Source: Staphylococcus delphini (lineage in GTDB: Bacteria; Bacillota; Bacilli; Staphylococcales; Staphylococcaceae). From it: 64,000 nucleotides of DNA. Below, piece after piece: positions 9,934 to 19,372 of the stretch. The notes beneath the pieces are model-generated. The model did no database searches. It worked only from the letters and a program-made list of their open reading frames with translations, and was not told where the DNA came from. The position numbers and the translations under genes were made by a program. The stretch covers positions 1,798,001 to 1,862,000 of the forward strand of contig NZ_LR134263.1 of NCBI RefSeq assembly GCF_900636325.1, written 5' to 3'. Positions within the stretch are counted from its first letter, which is position 1. Each line of letters begins with the position of its first letter.

Positions 9934-12543
9934 ATGAGACGTTACATTCAACCCATCGGATTTATTGTTTTATTTTTATGCATGTCACTCATTGGGCATG
10001 CTTATATTTTGTATCGTTTTTTTGCAGACGGTCTGTTATTCACAGGTCCGAATGACGGTATGGAACAAATGGTACCGATTCAGATGTTTTTATACGAAAA
10101 ATGGTCTGAAGGTACCTTTTTCTATGCCACCGATTTTGGACTTGGCGGTGATTTTTTTACAGATTTATCGTATTATTTTTCGACCAACTTCATATTTATT
10201 TTAACTGCAGGCACCACTTGGCTTTTATCCATCACACATCTCGTGGATTCTAAAGACATGATGTATTGGTTCACACAAGCATGGGTCGTTTCGATTTTAA
10301 AGTGCACCGGCGCCATGATTGCAACGTATTACTATGCACGTCAGTTAAAATTGCAACACATCGCATCGGTCGTATTTGCGGTGTCATTCGCCATGTCACC
10401 ACTTTATTTCCGATTCACCGTGTACTGGCCTTTTTTTAGTGATGTATTTATTTTATTACCATTGCTCATACTCAGTATTGAACGTTTTTTGAAATCGGGT
10501 AAGTTAGGTCTATTTATCATCATAACTGCGATTTCTTTTGCGAACAATTTTTACTTTGCCTATTATCAAGTATTGATGGGACTCATTTATTATAGTCTGA
10601 GAATGTTTCACGCACATCCTGATGATCAAAAAAGCGGCATGAAAACTGTTCTACCACTTGGTGTTGCAGCAATTTTAGGCGTCGGTTCAAGTTTATTCTT
10701 TTTCTTTCATGGGGCACGCAGTTTTTTCAACAATCAACGTATCCCATTTGATGGTGACATCCCACTCATTGAGCCGTTCAATGCAAATACGAATCTTTTT
10801 TATGACAACTATTTAATCGTCATTTCATATGTCGTGATTCAAGCGTTAATCACATTCAAATTGTACCGTCACTTTTACTTTAGACTGTTCGCGATACTAA
10901 GCATCTTTACCATTATCGCAGCATTTATACCGTATGTGGACAGTATTTTTAACGGCTTTTCGGCGCCACAAAAGCGTTGGCATTACTTATTGGCATTTGT
11001 GACGAGTGGTTTCGTTGCGACTTATGTGCAACATTTCAAATCATTATCACGCCTTACATATAGCTTGACCGCGATACCGGCAATGGCTTTCATTTTCATC
11101 AGTGCATACGTGTATGATCGCGTCGTCTGGTGGGTCTATCTCATGCCTCTCGTATTTCTCATCGGGTTATTCGTCTTAACGATTGCACGTCATGATAACA
11201 AACGTCGCCATTTTGTAACATTGAGCTTTGCATGCGCACTCATTATCTTACAACTTGCGATATCGGCAGTGTTTATTAAACATCAAATTTTCCATACAGA
11301 TCATGAAAAACGTGCCAATACGTTTTATGCACAAGCCAGTTTGTACAATACACCTTTACAGCAGTCATTGGTCGACCAAATGAATGCCGAAAAACGCGAA
11401 GATGAACGGATCGATTGGCGTGTGAATGAGCAGGATAATACACCGATGTATCAACATTTTAAAGGGCTGAGTTTGTATTCGAGTATTTTCGACCGGCAGC
11501 TCATTGAATTTTATTATCGCTATTTGATGATTAACTTAAAAGAAGAATCTGTCAGCCGTTATCAATCTACAGGCAGTCGCTCAAACATTGCGAGTCTTTT
11601 GTCTGTGCGCTACCTTATGGAAAAAGATTATCAGCGCCAGCAACCTGCGTATTTTGAAAAAGTCCATCAATATGGTCAGTATGTCATGTACGAAAATCAA
11701 TATCCATTACCCCCCGTGCGTGTGAGCAACCAATATTATAACGGTGAAGATTTAACGACACCGATTGATCGTGAACATGCGATGCTCGATGGCGTTGTAT
11801 TGGATCATCAAGGTCAGACGTATTCACAACAAGCGCAAAATCTCGTTCATGAAGTCGAAATGACCACCCATGATGCCCAACGTACAGCCTCAGATAGGTT
11901 AACAGTTACTGAACCGAATGGCGGTGTGACACTGCAACTTCCAGATACATTGCGCGAACAGTACGAAGATTTTTATCTTGTCGTCTATTTTAAACGTCAT
12001 GCGCCGGATAGTAACAGCACACTCGATGTCAATGGCTATAAAAATCACCGCCTATTTAATAATTCGAAATATCGTACAGGTCAAAACACTTTGCTGTATC
12101 GTGTGCAACCTGACAACAATGGTCAAATTCATCTCGGCATTTCACCAACAGGGTCGTATCAATTGAACATTCAAGGTTTGTATGGCGAAGATTACAATAC
12201 GTTAAAACGGGCATATCATAATAAAGCCCCGCATCACTATGAAGCACATCAAGGAAAGATTAAAGTTCAGTTAGCCGAACATGCTGGCGGTATGGCGGTC
12301 ATCAACATTCCTTATCGTAAAGGGATGACAGCTATTGTTGACGGTCACGCTGTCACACCACAAAAGGTCAATGGCATGATGACGGGAATCAAAATTGGAC
12401 CCCATATCAAACAGATTGACGTTCACTACCGGCCGCCTTATTTCATCACAATGGTCGTCTTGTCTATCATCAGTATTATCAGTAGCATCCTTTATAGTCG
12501 CTGGTATCAACATAAACAATCGAGAAAGAGTGAAAAACATTGA
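9934..12543 (+). CDS. yfhO: YfhO-family membrane protein (first of two)
   Basis: An 869-residue polytopic membrane protein. About a dozen hydrophobic segments fill residues 1-450, followed by a ~380-residue extracytoplasmic domain and a last membrane segment near the C-terminus (ITMVVLSIISIISSILYSRW). Signature stretches are GPNDGMEQMVPIQMFLYEKW, DFGLGGDFFTDLSYYFSTN and NGFSAPQKRWHYLLAF. YfhO proteins are GT-C-fold enzymes proposed to transfer sugar from a lipid carrier to lipoteichoic acid outside the membrane (known from Bacillus, Listeria and S. aureus work). The stop overlaps the TTG start of the next paralogue by four bases. Confidence 0.9.
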   Translation: MRRYIQPIGFIVLFLCMSLIGHAYILYRFFADGLLFTGPNDGMEQMVPIQMFLYEKWSEGTFFYATDFGLGGDFFTDLSYYFSTNFIFILTAGTTWLLSITHLVDSKDMMYWFTQAWVVSILKCTGAMIATYYYARQLKLQHIASVVFAVSFAMSPLYFRFTVYWPFFSDVFILLPLLILSIERFLKSGKLGLFIIITAISFANNFYFAYYQVLMGLIYYSLRMFHAHPDDQKSGMKTVLPLGVAAILGVGSSLFFFFHGARSFFNNQRIPFDGDIPLIEPFNANTNLFYDNYLIVISYVVIQALITFKLYRHFYFRLFAILSIFTIIAAFIPYVDSIFNGFSAPQKRWHYLLAFVTSGFVATYVQHFKSLSRLTYSLTAIPAMAFIFISAYVYDRVVWWVYLMPLVFLIGLFVLTIARHDNKRRHFVTLSFACALIILQLAISAVFIKHQIFHTDHEKRANTFYAQASLYNTPLQQSLVDQMNAEKREDERIDWRVNEQDNTPMYQHFKGLSLYSSIFDRQLIEFYYRYLMINLKEESVSRYQSTGSRSNIASLLSVRYLMEKDYQRQQPAYFEKVHQYGQYVMYENQYPLPPVRVSNQYYNGEDLTTPIDREHAMLDGVVLDHQGQTYSQQAQNLVHEVEMTTHDAQRTASDRLTVTEPNGGVTLQLPDTLREQYEDFYLVVYFKRHAPDSNSTLDVNGYKNHRLFNNSKYRTGQNTLLYRVQPDNNGQIHLGISPTGSYQLNIQGLYGEDYNTLKRAYHNKAPHHYEAHQGKIKVQLAEHAGGMAVINIPYRKGMTAIVDGHAVTPQKVNGMMTGIKIGPHIKQIDVHYRPPYFITMVVLSIISIISSILYSRWYQHKQSRKSEKH

Positions 12544-15134
12544 AAAAACAGAAACAAAAAAGTCATTTATCACGCTTTTTAACCGTCTTCATTGCGGCCT
12601 GTCTCGTCGGATGTATCGTATACGTGCCGGTCGTGTTTCGTTTCATACATGACGGCATCATTTATAGTGGGAACGGCGATGGTTTTAAACAAATGATGCC
12701 TTTTCAACGCTTTTTGTATGAACATTTCTCCCATCTCCACTCACTTTATGACAGTGGTTTTGGACTTGGTGGCGATTATTTTACAGACCTCGCCTACTAT
12801 TACACGACCTCACCGATGATGTATGTGAACTTCATTTTCGTAGGTCTCGGGCAATGGCTATTACATATCGATCCAAGTGACATTGAATTTTGGCCAAGCA
12901 ACCAAATTTTCACGGCATATTTGCGATGTGTCATCACCTTTCTTGCCGCTTACGGTATGTTTCGTCAATTTAAACTCGAGCTCTTTTATCGATATTTAGG
13001 CGCTATCCTTTATGCCACTTCTACTGTGGTCTATTATTTCAATTTTACATGGTCGTTTTTTGGCGATATTTTAATTTACTTGCCCCTTTCCATTTGGGGA
13101 ATTGAACGCTTTTTCAGAAGTCGTCGCATCGGATTATTCATTATCGCGATTGCTTTAACGTTATTTTCTAACTTTTACTTTAGTTATTATGAAGCGATTA
13201 TTTTAACAGTGTACTTAATTTATCGCATGATTTGGCCGCATCGTGATGATCAAGTCGGTCGCTGGCAGAAATTGTATTTACTGATTCCAGCTGTGCTTTG
13301 TAGTTTGTGTATCGCGGCGTTAGGCTTTTTTACTGGGGTTCGGTCGTTTTTAAATAATGATCGGCAAACAAATGATGTCTTTATTTCACCGATTATCGAT
13401 TTTTCTCAAAAGTACCATATCTTTACGAATGGTTTTTACATTACAGTGACGTTTATTGCGCTCATCGCACTGTTTTCGTTCAAACTGTATCGCCATTATC
13501 ATTACAAAATGGTCGCGATTTTCACTTGGATTTTGTTAATCGGTTCGTTTTCACCCTATTTTGATAGTGCGTTTAACGGCTTTTCATTCCCACAGCGACG
13601 TTGGGTGTATATCCTTGCATTAACGACAAGTGCATTAATCGTATTATGGCTCAAATATTTGACCGAGTTGACTGTGCAATCATTTTTACAATCACTCATT
13701 CCGATTGCGGTACTGGCGATTGCAACAATATTCTTTTCAAGCGGTGCTATGTGGTGGATGCTCGTCAGTGTCATCATTTTAATCGTAGTGGCCTATCACA
13801 TTTACCAACGTCGTCCGCTGACAGGTAAGATGCGCGGTGTCCTATTATTACTCTTTATCGTGCAACAATTTGTTTTATTACTGAACTATCATCACAACAA
13901 TATCGCTCCGTATCAGTCAACCATGAACGATATGAAAGCGCCGAATTATCATAGTGCAGCTTTACAACAGCAGATCGATAAGATAAAGCATGACCAGTCA
14001 CCGTTACAGCGCATTGATTACATGAGCACTTACGCTGTGAACTCGAGCATGATTTATGACTTTAATGGGGTCGCATTGTATTCTAGCATTTTCGATGGCA
14101 ATATTTATGATTATTATGACCGTCAAATGCAAATCAACATGGAATATGACAGTAATAGTACATATCGTTTATTAGGCGATCGTGAAAACTTATATGCATT
14201 GTGGGGTGTGACGGACCGTATTAAAGATGCACCCGACCGTACAATGCCGTATGGAATGAAAAAAGTGCAAACGATTCGCGATGATAACTATGCTTGGACC
14301 CATTCACATCAAACAATCGATTATCCGAGCGCACATTTGACTTCACGTGTTTATGACGCCAAAGATTTAAAATCACCGCTAGATCGTGAACAAGCGATGT
14401 TGCAAGGTGTGGTACTCGATCATCAACAAGCCAATCAAACATTCCAAGCGAATCCAAACCTATTATCCAAAGCGACAGTGACACCACGAGATGCATCGAT
14501 GAAAGGAAAAATTTTAACCGTTCACGCAAAAGACGGTGGCGTGACTATCGATTTACCTCAAAATGTGAAAGAACGGTATAAAGACTTTTACGTGGAGATG
14601 GATATCGAACTGTTGTCACCCAATCAACCGCACTATTTAAAGCTGGATGATTTTTACCAGCGTCGTACCAAACTCGACTATGCATATCGTCGTTTTGTCA
14701 CACCGATAACCGTGCGTGTACCGGTTCGTGACACGATGCAACTGAAGTTAAAACAAGGCGATTACCGTTTTCAGCTGAAAGGCATATACGGCGAAGATTA
14801 CAGTACGCTTAAACGAGCCGCTTCAGAAGTCGAACCCGTACAAATTGAGCAGGATCGCCGACACATCCATGCACATTTCAAATCAGACAAAGACCAATAC
14901 CTTGTACTCCCGATACCTTACAGACAAGGTTTACACGCTGAAGTCAATGAAGAAGCAAGACCTGTGCTTCAAGGCAATGGCTTAATGACCGTTGTGCCTG
15001 TCGAAAAAGGTGATCGTGACGTGACCGTGACCTATACACTTCCTTATTGGCATATTTTAAGTTTTCTGACCGTTTTAGGCATTGTGGGGGCTATCATTTA
15101 TCGTTGGTGGCTCCGTCGTACAACCCAATATTAA
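12540..15134 (+). CDS. YfhO-family membrane protein (second of two)
   Basis: An 864-residue paralogue of the preceding gene with the same architecture: N-terminal polytopic half (GNGDGFKQMMPFQRFLYEHF, SGFGLGGDYFTDLAYYYTTS, NGFSFPQRRWVYILAL), a long extracytoplasmic domain, and a final membrane segment (WHILSFLTVLGIVGAIIYRW). The start is TTG at 12540, overlapping the stop of the first gene (TTGA), so translation is coupled. The two are clearly diverged but share motifs such as the YGEDY(N/S)TLKRA stretch near the end. It may act on a different acceptor or form a heterodimer; that is inference. A long imperfect hairpin terminator follows. Confidence 0.88.
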   Translation: MKKQKQKSHLSRFLTVFIAACLVGCIVYVPVVFRFIHDGIIYSGNGDGFKQMMPFQRFLYEHFSHLHSLYDSGFGLGGDYFTDLAYYYTTSPMMYVNFIFVGLGQWLLHIDPSDIEFWPSNQIFTAYLRCVITFLAAYGMFRQFKLELFYRYLGAILYATSTVVYYFNFTWSFFGDILIYLPLSIWGIERFFRSRRIGLFIIAIALTLFSNFYFSYYEAIILTVYLIYRMIWPHRDDQVGRWQKLYLLIPAVLCSLCIAALGFFTGVRSFLNNDRQTNDVFISPIIDFSQKYHIFTNGFYITVTFIALIALFSFKLYRHYHYKMVAIFTWILLIGSFSPYFDSAFNGFSFPQRRWVYILALTTSALIVLWLKYLTELTVQSFLQSLIPIAVLAIATIFFSSGAMWWMLVSVIILIVVAYHIYQRRPLTGKMRGVLLLLFIVQQFVLLLNYHHNNIAPYQSTMNDMKAPNYHSAALQQQIDKIKHDQSPLQRIDYMSTYAVNSSMIYDFNGVALYSSIFDGNIYDYYDRQMQINMEYDSNSTYRLLGDRENLYALWGVTDRIKDAPDRTMPYGMKKVQTIRDDNYAWTHSHQTIDYPSAHLTSRVYDAKDLKSPLDREQAMLQGVVLDHQQANQTFQANPNLLSKATVTPRDASMKGKILTVHAKDGGVTIDLPQNVKERYKDFYVEMDIELLSPNQPHYLKLDDFYQRRTKLDYAYRRFVTPITVRVPVRDTMQLKLKQGDYRFQLKGIYGEDYSTLKRAASEVEPVQIEQDRRHIHAHFKSDKDQYLVLPIPYRQGLHAEVNEEARPVLQGNGLMTVVPVEKGDRDVTVTYTLPYWHILSFLTVLGIVGAIIYRWWLRRTTQY

Positions 15135-15142
15135 TCGGATGC

Positions 15143-15230
15143 GCGATGCTTCCCCGACTGAGCATGCTAGAATTGAGCAGATTCACAAATTCTAGTCGCT
15201 GTTGAGTTAAGGCGAGGCATCGCTTTTATT
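15143..15230 (+). terminator. Terminator of the gtcA-yfhO-yfhO operon
   Basis: GCGATGC near 15142 pairs with GCATCGC near 15222, with an inner stem CTAGAATT/AATTCTAG, followed by TTTTATTTG. A long, interrupted stem-loop directly behind the second yfhO gene. Confidence 0.75.
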
Positions 15231-15360
15231 TGTCATGCATATTCTATCGCCCATTCCAAATTCACCTAAAGATAATATTTTTATCGTATCGTTGTGGAAT
15301 TTTATATATTTAAAGGTTAAAATGATGACATATGACAAATAAAATAGAGGCGGTGATTTT

Positions 15361-15993
15361 TTGAACCACACTGAAAATGTTTTTCTAGATTTTTTACTTC
15401 AAAGTTTAAGTGGGCTCGCTCATTTTTTAACATCCTTATATGAACATTTTAATTTTCCTTGGCTCATTTTAATCGTCATCATTATTTTTAGAAAAGACAT
15501 TTCAAAAATGCTGACGCGAGTGAGTGGCGTTGATTATGAAAGTAGTGCCGGTAAAGTGAGTGTGTTATTTTCAAATATGAAGCAATTAGAATCTCAAATG
15601 GAAGGGTCAGAACATCAACAAATTCGTGAATACGGCGAAGATTTAAGGGAGCGTGTGAATATAGATCCGAATCCGATGTTAGAAGATGAAATGACACCTT
15701 TTGATTATTATTTCAATCTCGTACATAGGCCTGCATTCACTTGTCAATCCATCGCAAAGCACGGGTACTTCAAAACGATTGAAGATTTGTACAATGCTTA
15801 CCTTTTCCTAACGATGGATTATGCGAAAGACCATCACCGCCCGAGCGAAATTATAGCTAACATTTATGACACAGCCATGGACATTAAAAGAAATAGTGGC
15901 CTTTTATTTGATGAAGCCTTTATCGCGAAATATAGACGTTTTATCGAATTAACGTATATGGGGCTAGCAGAAAGTCATAAAGAAAAGAAGTAA
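15361..15993 (+). CDS. Hypothetical protein with N-terminal membrane anchor
   Basis: Not recognised. The 210-residue product has a hydrophobic segment at about residues 30-43 (FPWLILIVIIIF) followed by a basic patch and a soluble, mostly helical domain of ~160 residues that contains PNPMLEDEMTPFDYYFNL and HRPSEIIANIYDTAMDIK. The start is TTG at 15361 after GAGGCGGTGA. It stands alone: a terminator precedes it (yfhO operon) and a perfect one follows (16045-16093). Base composition is like the neighbours. The topology suggests a single-pass protein with a cytoplasmic C-terminal domain. No catalytic motif is visible. Confidence 0.75.
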   Translation: MNHTENVFLDFLLQSLSGLAHFLTSLYEHFNFPWLILIVIIIFRKDISKMLTRVSGVDYESSAGKVSVLFSNMKQLESQMEGSEHQQIREYGEDLRERVNIDPNPMLEDEMTPFDYYFNLVHRPAFTCQSIAKHGYFKTIEDLYNAYLFLTMDYAKDHHRPSEIIANIYDTAMDIKRNSGLLFDEAFIAKYRRFIELTYMGLAESHKEKK

Positions 15994-16044
15994 GTGGATT
16001 TTGGAATATATTTTGTAATCCAACCTTTTTAAACATACTAAGAT

Positions 16045-16093
16045 TAGCTGTGAAGAAATTTATGACGATAGATTTCTTCACAGCTATTTTTTA
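16045..16093 (+). terminator. Strong terminator after the 210-residue hypothetical gene
   Basis: TAGCTGTGAAGAAAT pairs with ATTTCTTCACAGCTA across an 18-base loop region and is followed by TTTTTT. It lies immediately left of the insertion sequence. Confidence 0.85.
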
Positions 16094-17590
16094 TAGTTGT
16101 AGAGAGAAGTAGATCGAGCAGCTCCGTGGATCTTTGAATCCGTAAAATAAACTGATCAGCTTTACTCTCCTTTTGAAATTCGATTGAAGTATGTTGGGTT
16201 CTAGAAACCGTGTATAGGAAAATGAAATGAAAAAGGCTAAGTAAAGTTAAAATCTTCTCAATTCAATAAAGAAAGGTATGATTTTTATCAACTGTTTAGG
16301 CATTGATGTAAGTAAGTCAGAAAGTGTGGTCGCACATTATAAGGATGAAGTTTTGGTTAAAGAATTGGTCATTCAAAATAATCAAAATGGCTATCGTCAT
16401 CTTGAAAATTATATCAAGCATCTTGATTCCCTATTTATCCTCTTTGAATCAACAGGTATTTATTCAAGGGGCATGAAACGCTTCTGTACAGTTCACAAAA
16501 TAGATTACTTAGAAATGAATCCCCTAGAAGCCAAGTTCAAAATGAGTTCATTAAGATCATGGAAAACAGATAAATCAGACGCACATAAACTTGCACTTCT
16601 TGCCTTTAGAATGAAAGATTCAAAGGTACAACGTCAGTCCGAAGAGATATACTTTGAACTGAGAGAACGTGCACGCTTTCACTTAGAAATGGAGACGAAC
16701 CAAAATCGTCTCAAAGTTGAGTTAGTCGAAACACTACATCAAACATTTCCAGGGTTAGAAAAGTTATTTACTAACAGATATTCAAAAATCGCATTAAATA
16801 TAGCTAAAACATTCCCTCATCCTGATTATGTAAGCATGTTGTCTGATGATGAATTAGTCGAAAAAGTGCTTCATTCAACTGATAAAGGCATTTCAGTTAA
16901 TAAAGCTCACAAGTATGTCCAAAAATTAATTGAGATCAAGAATAATACTTTTCCGAATGTGGACAAGTCTTCTTTTCTCATAAAAAAAGTCCAATACCTA
17001 TGTGACAAACTGCTTATTGCGATAGAAGAAAAGAAAGTATTTGATCAGGAAATGATTGATCTAGCAAAAAATACGACTGAGTTTGAAAACATTATTTCAA
17101 TTCCTGGCATCGGAGAACTCACAGCTGCATTGCTTATTGGGGAGCTTGGTGATATTAGAAATTTTAAAACAAATAAACAATTGAATGCATTTGTAGGTAT
17201 TGATATTAAACGGTATCAATCAGGAACTTCAAAAAGTAGGGATACGATCAACAAAAGAGGAAATAAAAAAGCAAGACGTTTATTGTACTTAATCATTATG
17301 AACATTATTAGGGGAAGAAATCATTATCAAAGCCATATTGTGGATTATTATTACAAATTAAGAGAGCAGCCTCATGGGAAACCCCACAAGACTGCCGTAA
17401 TAGCGAGTATCAATCGCTTATTAAAGACCATTCACTACTTGATAGTCAATGATAAATTATATGATTATCAGAAAGCACCACACTAACGAAACCATATAAT
17501 CATATACATCATAACACCTTATTCAAAAAAGTAAAAATTGGACGGTTTAGTTCAGTAATGTCATTTTTAATTAACACGCCCTTGACAAAT
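16094..17590 (+). mobile_element. IS110-family insertion sequence (ends not defined)
   Basis: The transposase gene is flanked by ~180 non-coding bases on the left (16094-16277) and ~110 on the right (17487-17597). IS110 elements lack terminal inverted repeats and usually leave no clear target duplication, so I cannot set the exact ends. The left non-coding arm is the longer one, the arrangement in which IS110-group elements encode the bridge RNA that guides donor and target choice. The element sits between a strong terminator (16093) and a repeat element that starts at 17600. It appears intact. Confidence 0.75.
16278..17486 (+). CDS. IS110-family transposase (DEDD recombinase)
   Basis: A 402-residue recombinase. 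The N-terminal RuvC-like DEDD domain shows D10 (CLGIDVSKSES), E57 (FESTGIYS) and D98/D101 (WKTDKSDAHKLA). A helical linker follows, then the C-terminal Tnp domain with IPGIGELTAALLIGELGDI, FVGIDIKRYQSGTSKSRD and INKRGNKKARRLLYLI, where the serine of QSG is the proposed nucleophile. Length and domain order are complete, so it may be active. The ATG at 16278 has AAAGAAAGG almost touching it, which is unusually close; no better in-frame start is visible. A frameshift or internal stop is not seen. Confidence 0.93.
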   Translation: MIFINCLGIDVSKSESVVAHYKDEVLVKELVIQNNQNGYRHLENYIKHLDSLFILFESTGIYSRGMKRFCTVHKIDYLEMNPLEAKFKMSSLRSWKTDKSDAHKLALLAFRMKDSKVQRQSEEIYFELRERARFHLEMETNQNRLKVELVETLHQTFPGLEKLFTNRYSKIALNIAKTFPHPDYVSMLSDDELVEKVLHSTDKGISVNKAHKYVQKLIEIKNNTFPNVDKSSFLIKKVQYLCDKLLIAIEEKKVFDQEMIDLAKNTTEFENIISIPGIGELTAALLIGELGDIRNFKTNKQLNAFVGIDIKRYQSGTSKSRDTINKRGNKKARRLLYLIIMNIIRGRNHYQSHIVDYYYKLREQPHGKPHKTAVIASINRLLKTIHYLIVNDKLYDYQKAPH

Positions 17591-17599
17591 CGTAGGAAA

Positions 17600-18288
17600 G
17601 GAGCTGGGACATAAAAATTTTTGATGCTATTGATGCAATATTTTTGTTAAACTTGCCCTCCCTATGATTCGTGGCTTTAGATTGCCTTCATGGCTTCGCG
17701 TTCTTACTAGGGGCTGAGGGGAGGTTGTGACAAAAGCGCTTAGGATTTGAGCAGAACAGAGCGATGAGCAAAATTGATTTCCAAATTTTGCCGAAATCGC
17801 GGGAGTTCTGTCGAAAATCCTGCTTTTGGAACACCGTTTATTGATTCCCAGCGCACCCATTCATTGTGGATTTTGGGAGCAGTACAGAAATCTCATGTGT
17901 AACAAAGATTTCGTCGTACTGCCCCCGCAAGGCTGACTAGACTTCTCAAAAGTGTGTACGTTGAGAAGTCAGACAGCTACTGCGATAAACAGCAACCACT
18001 ATTAAAGTTAAGAAGTCACTGTTAGCAGTATGCAGGCAATTCCCTCAGGAGTCTCAGCCTTCTGGGCAATCTTATATCAAATACACAGAACTGAAGGCAA
18101 GTTTATGAAATCAAGAAAACAATAGCATCAATTTTTATCCCATTCACGCTCATTTTCCGACCGTTTTAAAGCCATTAATGAATATGCAATCTATGTATGG
18201 CTTGAGGCTTAATTTTTTCAAGCCCCATCCTTTGGTATACACAACAAAATATAGTAAAGGAGCTGAGGAATCTTAATGTTCCAGCTCC
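17600..18288 (+). repeat. Interspersed repeat element with imperfect inverted ends, long-core form (copy 2, 689 bp)
   Basis: The left end GGAGCTGGGACATA (17600) is the inverted counterpart of the right end TAATGTTCCAGCTCC (18274-18288). Inside are a module CCTTCATGGCTTCGCGTTC, then AGCGCACCCATTCATTGTGG, the long core starting GGGAGCAGTACAGAAATCTC with hairpins GCAGTAC/GTACTGC and GACTTCTC/GAGAAGTC, and a right module from CCTCAGGAGTCTCAGCC to TATACACAACAAAATATAG. The right end itself is a hairpin (GGAGCTG...CAGCTCC). No transposase is encoded. It resembles a MITE in form, but its origin is inferred. Confidence 0.8.
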
Positions 18289-18509
18289 GTTTCCTTTTGT
18301 TGTAAACGACTTCCCCCGAAAACGCTGTTCATCGCATTCAGTTATGCACGCTACATCATCTTCATTTTCGACATTTAGGCATGCCTTTACGTATTTTTAT
18401 ATCAAATTAATTGCGTTTAAGTATATTATATTTACAACTATGAAATAATCATAAATTTATGTATAAGAAGATTTAAAATAAAGTTATACAATAAGAGGAG
18501 GTGTTTCAA

Positions 18510-18647
18510 ATGGGTGATTTATTTGAGTCAATCACAAACATTGTAACTTCTGCCATTCAGCACGACTGGGTGAACATGGGTGCTGCGATTGTCGCTACAG
18601 TGCAGCATGCTGTCGAATTAATCGCAAAATTATTCGGTTTGGGTTAG
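18510..18647 (+). CDS. Beta-class phenol-soluble modulin
   Basis: A 45-residue peptide, MGDLFESITNIVTSAIQHDW followed by VNMGAAIVATVQHAVELIAK and LFGLG. It matches the beta-PSM pattern: a start like M(E/G)xLFxxIxxxVxxAIxxD, a hydrophobic amphipathic helix, and a GKLFG-like end. Beta-PSMs are secreted without a signal peptide through the Pmt ABC transporter and act as surfactants in biofilm structuring (known for S. aureus and S. epidermidis). The ribosome binding site AGAGGAGGTG seven bases upstream is very strong, as expected for an abundant peptide. It is a single copy here, whereas beta-PSM genes often come in tandem. No agr-type AgrA site was identified. A shared terminator (18851-18890) follows. 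Confidence 0.85.
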   Translation: MGDLFESITNIVTSAIQHDWVNMGAAIVATVQHAVELIAKLFGLG

Positions 18648-18850
18648 GCATTCAAAGAGTAGAAAAATCTCCTAATCACGCCCACTGGAGAACTTGGAAA
18701 ATGAAAAGCATAAGATGCATCCACACACCACAGACATGAACTGTAACTTCTGATTCAATCACATTTGGGGGCTAGGGTGAATAAATATCCTAGCCCTGAT
18801 CAAAGTCCTCAAACTACGATAATGCATTACAATTAAATCGTTACATCAAT

Positions 18851-18890
18851 AAAACAGGGTTGAGACACCGAAATGTCCCAACCCTGTTTT
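18851..18890. terminator. Bidirectional terminator between the PSM gene and rplS
   Basis: AAAACAGGGTTG pairs with CAACCCTGTTTT, giving a T tract in both directions. It serves the plus-strand PSM unit and the minus-strand rpsP-rimM-trmD-rplS unit. A further hairpin GGCTAGG/CCTAGCC lies at about 18770-18796. Confidence 0.9.
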
Positions 18891-18914
18891 ATATGCGTGT
18901 CCTTAAGACTCGAA

Positions 18915-19265
18915 TTAACGAATTTCTTGGATACGTGCAGCTTTACCACGAAGGCTACGTAAGTAATAAAGTTTCGCACGACGTACTTTACCGCGACGTT
19001 TCACTTCGATTTTCTCGATTTTTGGTGTGTGTAATGGGAACGTACGTTCAACACCTACACCTGATGAGATTTTACGAACAGTGAATGTTTCAGAAATACC
19101 GCCACCACGACGTTTGATTACAACACCTTCGAATACTTGGATACGTTCACGAGTACCCTCGATGATACGTACGTGTACACGTAAAGTGTCACCAGGACGG
19201 AATGATGGGATATCGTCACGTAATTGTGATTTTGTTACTGCTTCAATTAATTTGTGATTTGTCAT
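18915..19265 (-). CDS. rplS: 50S ribosomal protein L19
   Basis: Ribosomal protein at the 30S-50S interface. The 116 residues include [22 protein letters not shown] split by [18 protein letters not shown] and [18 protein letters not shown], all typical of L19. The ATG at 19265 follows GAAGGAGAGAA. It is last in the rpsP-rimM-trmD-rplS unit, 107 bases after trmD. The spacer (19266-19372) contains a palindromic-looking ATCCGCTGCTATATA region that might be a leader; Bacillales L19 leaders are known, but I cannot confirm one here. Confidence 0.98.
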   Translation of the reverse strand: MTNHKLIEAVTKSQLRDDIPSFRPGDTLRVHVRIIEGTRERIQVFEGVVIKRRGGGISETFTVRKISSGVGVERTFPLHTPKIEKIEVKRRGKVRRAKLYYLRSLRGKAARIQEIR

Positions 19266-19372
19266 TATTAATTCTCTCCTTCAACCTATGTTCTTGCCTC
19301 GACAATATATAGCAGCGGATCATAGTGATATTCGTGTTTCCACACTTAAAATATACTAGCATACATTCAGGC

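Noticed and set aside
17627..17860. Minus-strand ORF inside repeat copy 2 (and its counterpart at 40587-40850)
   Set aside because: Reading frames across a repeat element that is not conserved as protein among copies.
19266..19372. L19 leader RNA ahead of rplS
   Set aside because: A short dyad is visible, but I could not match it with confidence to the known leader structure, so it is only mentioned under rplS.
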